DNA of 6,793 nt from JAYEHK01 sp034659475 (GTDB taxonomy: Bacteria > Bacillota > Syntrophomonadia > Syntrophomonadales > Syntrophomonadaceae). The notes beneath the pieces are model-generated. The model saw only the letters and a program-made list of their open reading frames with translations, had not been told where the DNA came from and searched no databases. The stretch lies in NCBI GenBank assembly GCA_034659475.1, contig JAYEHK010000006.1, positions 1 through 6,793 of the forward strand, in the 5' to 3' direction. The position numbers were made by a program, and so were the translations under genes. This document shows positions 4,645 through 6,793 of the stretch, piece after piece; position 1 is the first letter of the stretch; each line of letters opens with the position of its first letter.

Positions 4645-6696
4645 TTATTGAGCAGGAGCGGATAATACCAGTGATGCTTTGGGAGAGTGTTCCTTTACAA
4701 ATTCAAGGGAGTTTAACTCCACAAGTCGTTGCGTATAAGCTTTATAGGTATCATACCAATCCTGTGGATCACTGCTTGCATATTGAATATCTTCTTCCCA
4801 CAAAATTTTTCTGCATAATCTTTCCATAATATGGCCTTTTAATCCGGTTTGACCGCCTTTTTCAAACTCGGAAAAAAGATAGGGCAGCGCTTCGCAATCT
4901 AAAGCAAGAATGGCGTTATACTCCTCTTCATGCTCGTTTATATAGTCCTGTGGATTAGATGAAGTCCCGGGGGTAGACAGAATTATCTCAAGATAGTTGC
5001 CTATTTTAGCAGCCGTGTCAACTGAATAAGATGTATTTATTATTTTGTTTTTAATCAATTTGTATTCATAGATAGTTTGATAGTCAACGACTACGAGTGT
5101 ACCGTTTTCTTTACCGAAGGAGAGAGTTTCCCTGGAATTGTAGTATGCGGGCTCACTCGTTTGAGTTAAATAAGTGATATTCGCAGTCATGCCGTCAATT
5201 TCAATTTCAAAATCAACAACCCATGGGCTGGAAACACCGATATTAAAATTCCAGTTGTCTCCGCTTCTATCTATTTGCTCTTTCGTGAAATTTTCCTTTG
5301 CCTGTTCTGACATCATTTCATAGCGCGGTTTTCCGTCCCGCGTTTTTAATGCGTTTGCCCAAGCTGTAGCAAGCAATAACTTGTCAATACTTTTAAAATC
5401 TGATTCTGATATTTTATAATAACGATATTCTCCATCGTAGATTACCATAGCAAGAGTGGGCTCGGCATCGTAGAATCTAATTTCACATTTGCTGTCTGCG
5501 GGAACTTTAAGTGTAAGGTAGGATGATAACTCATAAGCAGAACGCACATTTTTCGCTTTCCATTTTGCATGGTCTAATAAATAGGAAACCTGCTTTGCAT
5601 CCAGCTGGCATTCACCGAAAACAGAGGAATTTGCAGTGATTTTTCCTGTATCCGATTGCGCCACAAGAGGTATAAGGTTATCGATATTTAGAAATGATAA
5701 ATCTTGTTCCTCTGCCGGATTGCCAATAAGTCCTACCACCAACACTACCGTTACAACGCACGCGACTGCAACCACCCAAAATACTGGCTTCTTATAGTTT
5801 AATACGTTTTTAATTCTTGATTTAATATTGCTTTCGCCAAAGGCAAGAGGACTGCCTGTTAATAAACCGCTTCTTTTTTCGGAAAGAGAAAGCAGAGAAC
5901 GGGAATAGCAACCTTTCACATTATTGCCCATTTTCTTAATGACACTTTCATCGCAGGACATTTCCATATCCTTGCTCATAAGGGTAAACGATATCCACAT
6001 GAGAGGATTAAACCAGTGAACAATAAGCACTAAAAATGCAAATGGTTTTATTAGATAATCCAGTCTTTTGATATGTATCTGTTCATGAGCCAAAATATAC
6101 GATAGCTCGTTTTCACTCATTCCGGCAGGAATGTATATTTTGGGCTTGATAAATCCGCATACGAAAGGCGTGTCTATTCTGTCGGTTTCAAAAATTTCCT
6201 GCTGCACGAGGGTTGCTGTTTTTGTGCTGTTTAGCACTTTAATATAAGAAATAACGTTGTATAAAACAAGCAGAGCAATCCCAAGAATCCATACCATACT
6301 CAAAAGGAACAGCACAGTCTGCATAGGGTTCACACTTGCAGTTTGCACTGCCTGAGGCAAAGACCCATTTATAGCATTGTTCATGCCATCAATGCCAACA
6401 TCAATACCTGGATTTTGCATAAGACCAATATTATGTGGTACATACGTTAATGCTCCCGAGTTTTGCTGCGTGGAGGGTTTAACAAAGCTTAAGATACTAA
6501 AAGCCGAGGTGAAGGTAACAGGGCAGATAAGCCTTATAAGCACCGCTGACCATAAAGCATATGAAAAAATTTTAGGTGCTTTTTTTAAGAGTAGGCGAAT
6601 AAGTATAACAGCTAGGACGACATAGGATGCGGTTATGCTCATATTTAGAACGGTTATGAATATTTCTTGGGTTTGTTTAGAATTCCGTGTAAACAC
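4645..6696 (-). CDS. BlaR1/MecR1-type M56 membrane metallopeptidase with a non-penicillin-binding sensor-like C-terminal half
   Basis: Up to 683 residues. The N-terminal part (about 20-325) is an M56 antirepressor-peptidase domain. It has membrane segments near 18-38, 45-66, 125-150 and 216-239, the FVCGFIKPKIYIP motif (178-190), the zinc motif HEQIH (H204, E205, H208) in LAHEQIHIKRLD, and MEMSCDES (244-251), where E245 has the spacing of the third zinc ligand. A last membrane helix (about 304-325) leads to a 350-residue extracellular part. That part lacks the STxK, SxN and KTG motifs of the beta-lactam-binding domain of BlaR1. Instead it shows a beta-rich section (332-445), an NTF2/DUF4878-like section (about 443-545) and a helical section (563-675). 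In relatives such proteins cleave or inactivate a BlaI-type repressor, whose gene would lie just upstream, outside this window. The start is unclear: GTG at 6696 has no ribosome binding site; ATG at 6642 (residue 19) is also unsupported. The gene is visibly more A+T-rich than nadD-yqeK. Confidence 0.88.
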   Translation of the reverse strand: MFTRNSKQTQEIFITVLNMSITASYVVLAVILIRLLLKKAPKIFSYALWSAVLIRLICPVTFTSAFSILSFVKPSTQQNSGALTYVPHNIGLMQNPGIDVGIDGMNNAINGSLPQAVQTASVNPMQTVLFLLSMVWILGIALLVLYNVISYIKVLNSTKTATLVQQEIFETDRIDTPFVCGFIKPKIYIPAGMSENELSYILAHEQIHIKRLDYLIKPFAFLVLIVHWFNPLMWISFTLMSKDMEMSCDESVIKKMGNNVKGCYSRSLLSLSEKRSGLLTGSPLAFGESNIKSRIKNVLNYKKPVFWVVAVACVVTVVLVVGLIGNPAEEQDLSFLNIDNLIPLVAQSDTGKITANSSVFGECQLDAKQVSYLLDHAKWKAKNVRSAYELSSYLTLKVPADSKCEIRFYDAEPTLAMVIYDGEYRYYKISESDFKSIDKLLLATAWANALKTRDGKPRYEMMSEQAKENFTKEQIDRSGDNWNFNIGVSSPWVVDFEIEIDGMTANITYLTQTSEPAYYNSRETLSFGKENGTLVVVDYQTIYEYKLIKNKIINTSYSVDTAAKIGNYLEIILSTPGTSSNPQDYINEHEEEYNAILALDCEALPYLFSEFEKGGQTGLKGHIMERLCRKILWEEDIQYASSDPQDWYDTYKAYTQRLVELNSLEFVKEHSPKASLVLSAPAQ

Positions 6697-6793
6697 AAAT
6701 TTAATAACTTGAAAACAATACGATTTTTAAATCAAAATGCGGATTTACTCTCCTTTGGAATTCGACCATAATCTACATTCCTGGTGAACCCCT
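6697..6793. other. Upstream region of the M56 gene, no supported gene
   Basis: On the minus strand an AAAGGAG ribosome-binding-like sequence lies at about 6750-6756, but the only start codon at a workable distance (TTG) is followed at once by a stop. A short open frame, reading ECRLWSNSKGE before its stop, enters from the right edge and could be the end of an upstream gene; it is too short to identify. No convincing promoter is seen. Confidence 0.4.

Noticed and set aside
4620..4829. A plus-strand small open frame near the end of the M56 gene
   Set aside because: It lies antisense over the well-supported M56 coding region and has no recognisable motif or ribosome binding site.
3969..6696. 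Uma2 gene and M56 gene as a two-part defence or toxin-antitoxin system
   Set aside because: They are convergent, separated by a strong stem-loop, and have unrelated roles; nothing links them in regulation or function.

Overview
The window looks like chromosomal DNA of a low-to-mid GC Bacillota. Evidence is the nadD-yqeK-rsfS gene order, strong AGGAGG-type ribosome binding sites, TTG/GTG start codons and a BlaR1-like M56 membrane peptidase. The flavour is that of an anaerobic Clostridia or Negativicutes member, but the exact clade is an inference. There are no rRNA, tRNA or CRISPR loci and no transposase gene.

Layout: (1) 1-975, + strand: the 3' part of nadD (NAD biosynthesis; start outside the window) overlaps by one base the complete yqeK (HD-domain Ap4A hydrolase family). 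(2) 976-1358: non-coding, packed with short repeats: an octamer tandem array, inverted heptamer arrays and a 13-bp direct repeat. It ends in an extended -10 promoter. (3) 1365-1715, +: rsfS (ribosomal silencing factor), the usual partner of nadD/yqeK but here physically separated from them. (4) 1723-1784: a perfect 19-bp inverted repeat between convergent genes. (5) 1794-3107, - strand: an MFS transporter of unknown substrate. (6) 3248-3407: a 160-bp MITE-like long hairpin with 22-bp terminal inverted repeats and TA on both sides. (7) 3424-3747, +: apparently a decayed C-terminal tail of a CPA1-type cation/proton antiporter, running from the MITE into a second copy of the octamer array in opposite orientation (3732-3761). 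(8) 3837-4544, +: tandem extended -10 promoter candidates and a Uma2-family (DUF820) PD-(D/E)XK-like protein. (9) 4564-4612: a perfect 18-bp stem-loop between convergent genes. (10) 4645-6696, -: a long M56 (BlaR1/MecR1-type) peptidase with an unusual extracellular C-terminal half and an unclear start. (11) 6697-6793: no supported gene.

The first three genes form a housekeeping group (NAD synthesis, dinucleoside polyphosphate turnover, ribosome silencing). The rest looks like accessory genes separated by small palindromic or repeat elements. I see no clear multi-gene novel system. The points most worth a second look are the repeat-driven remodelling of the rsfS-to-uma2 interval (mobile hairpin, inverted octamer arrays, truncated gene) and the sensor-like C-terminal half of the M56 protein.
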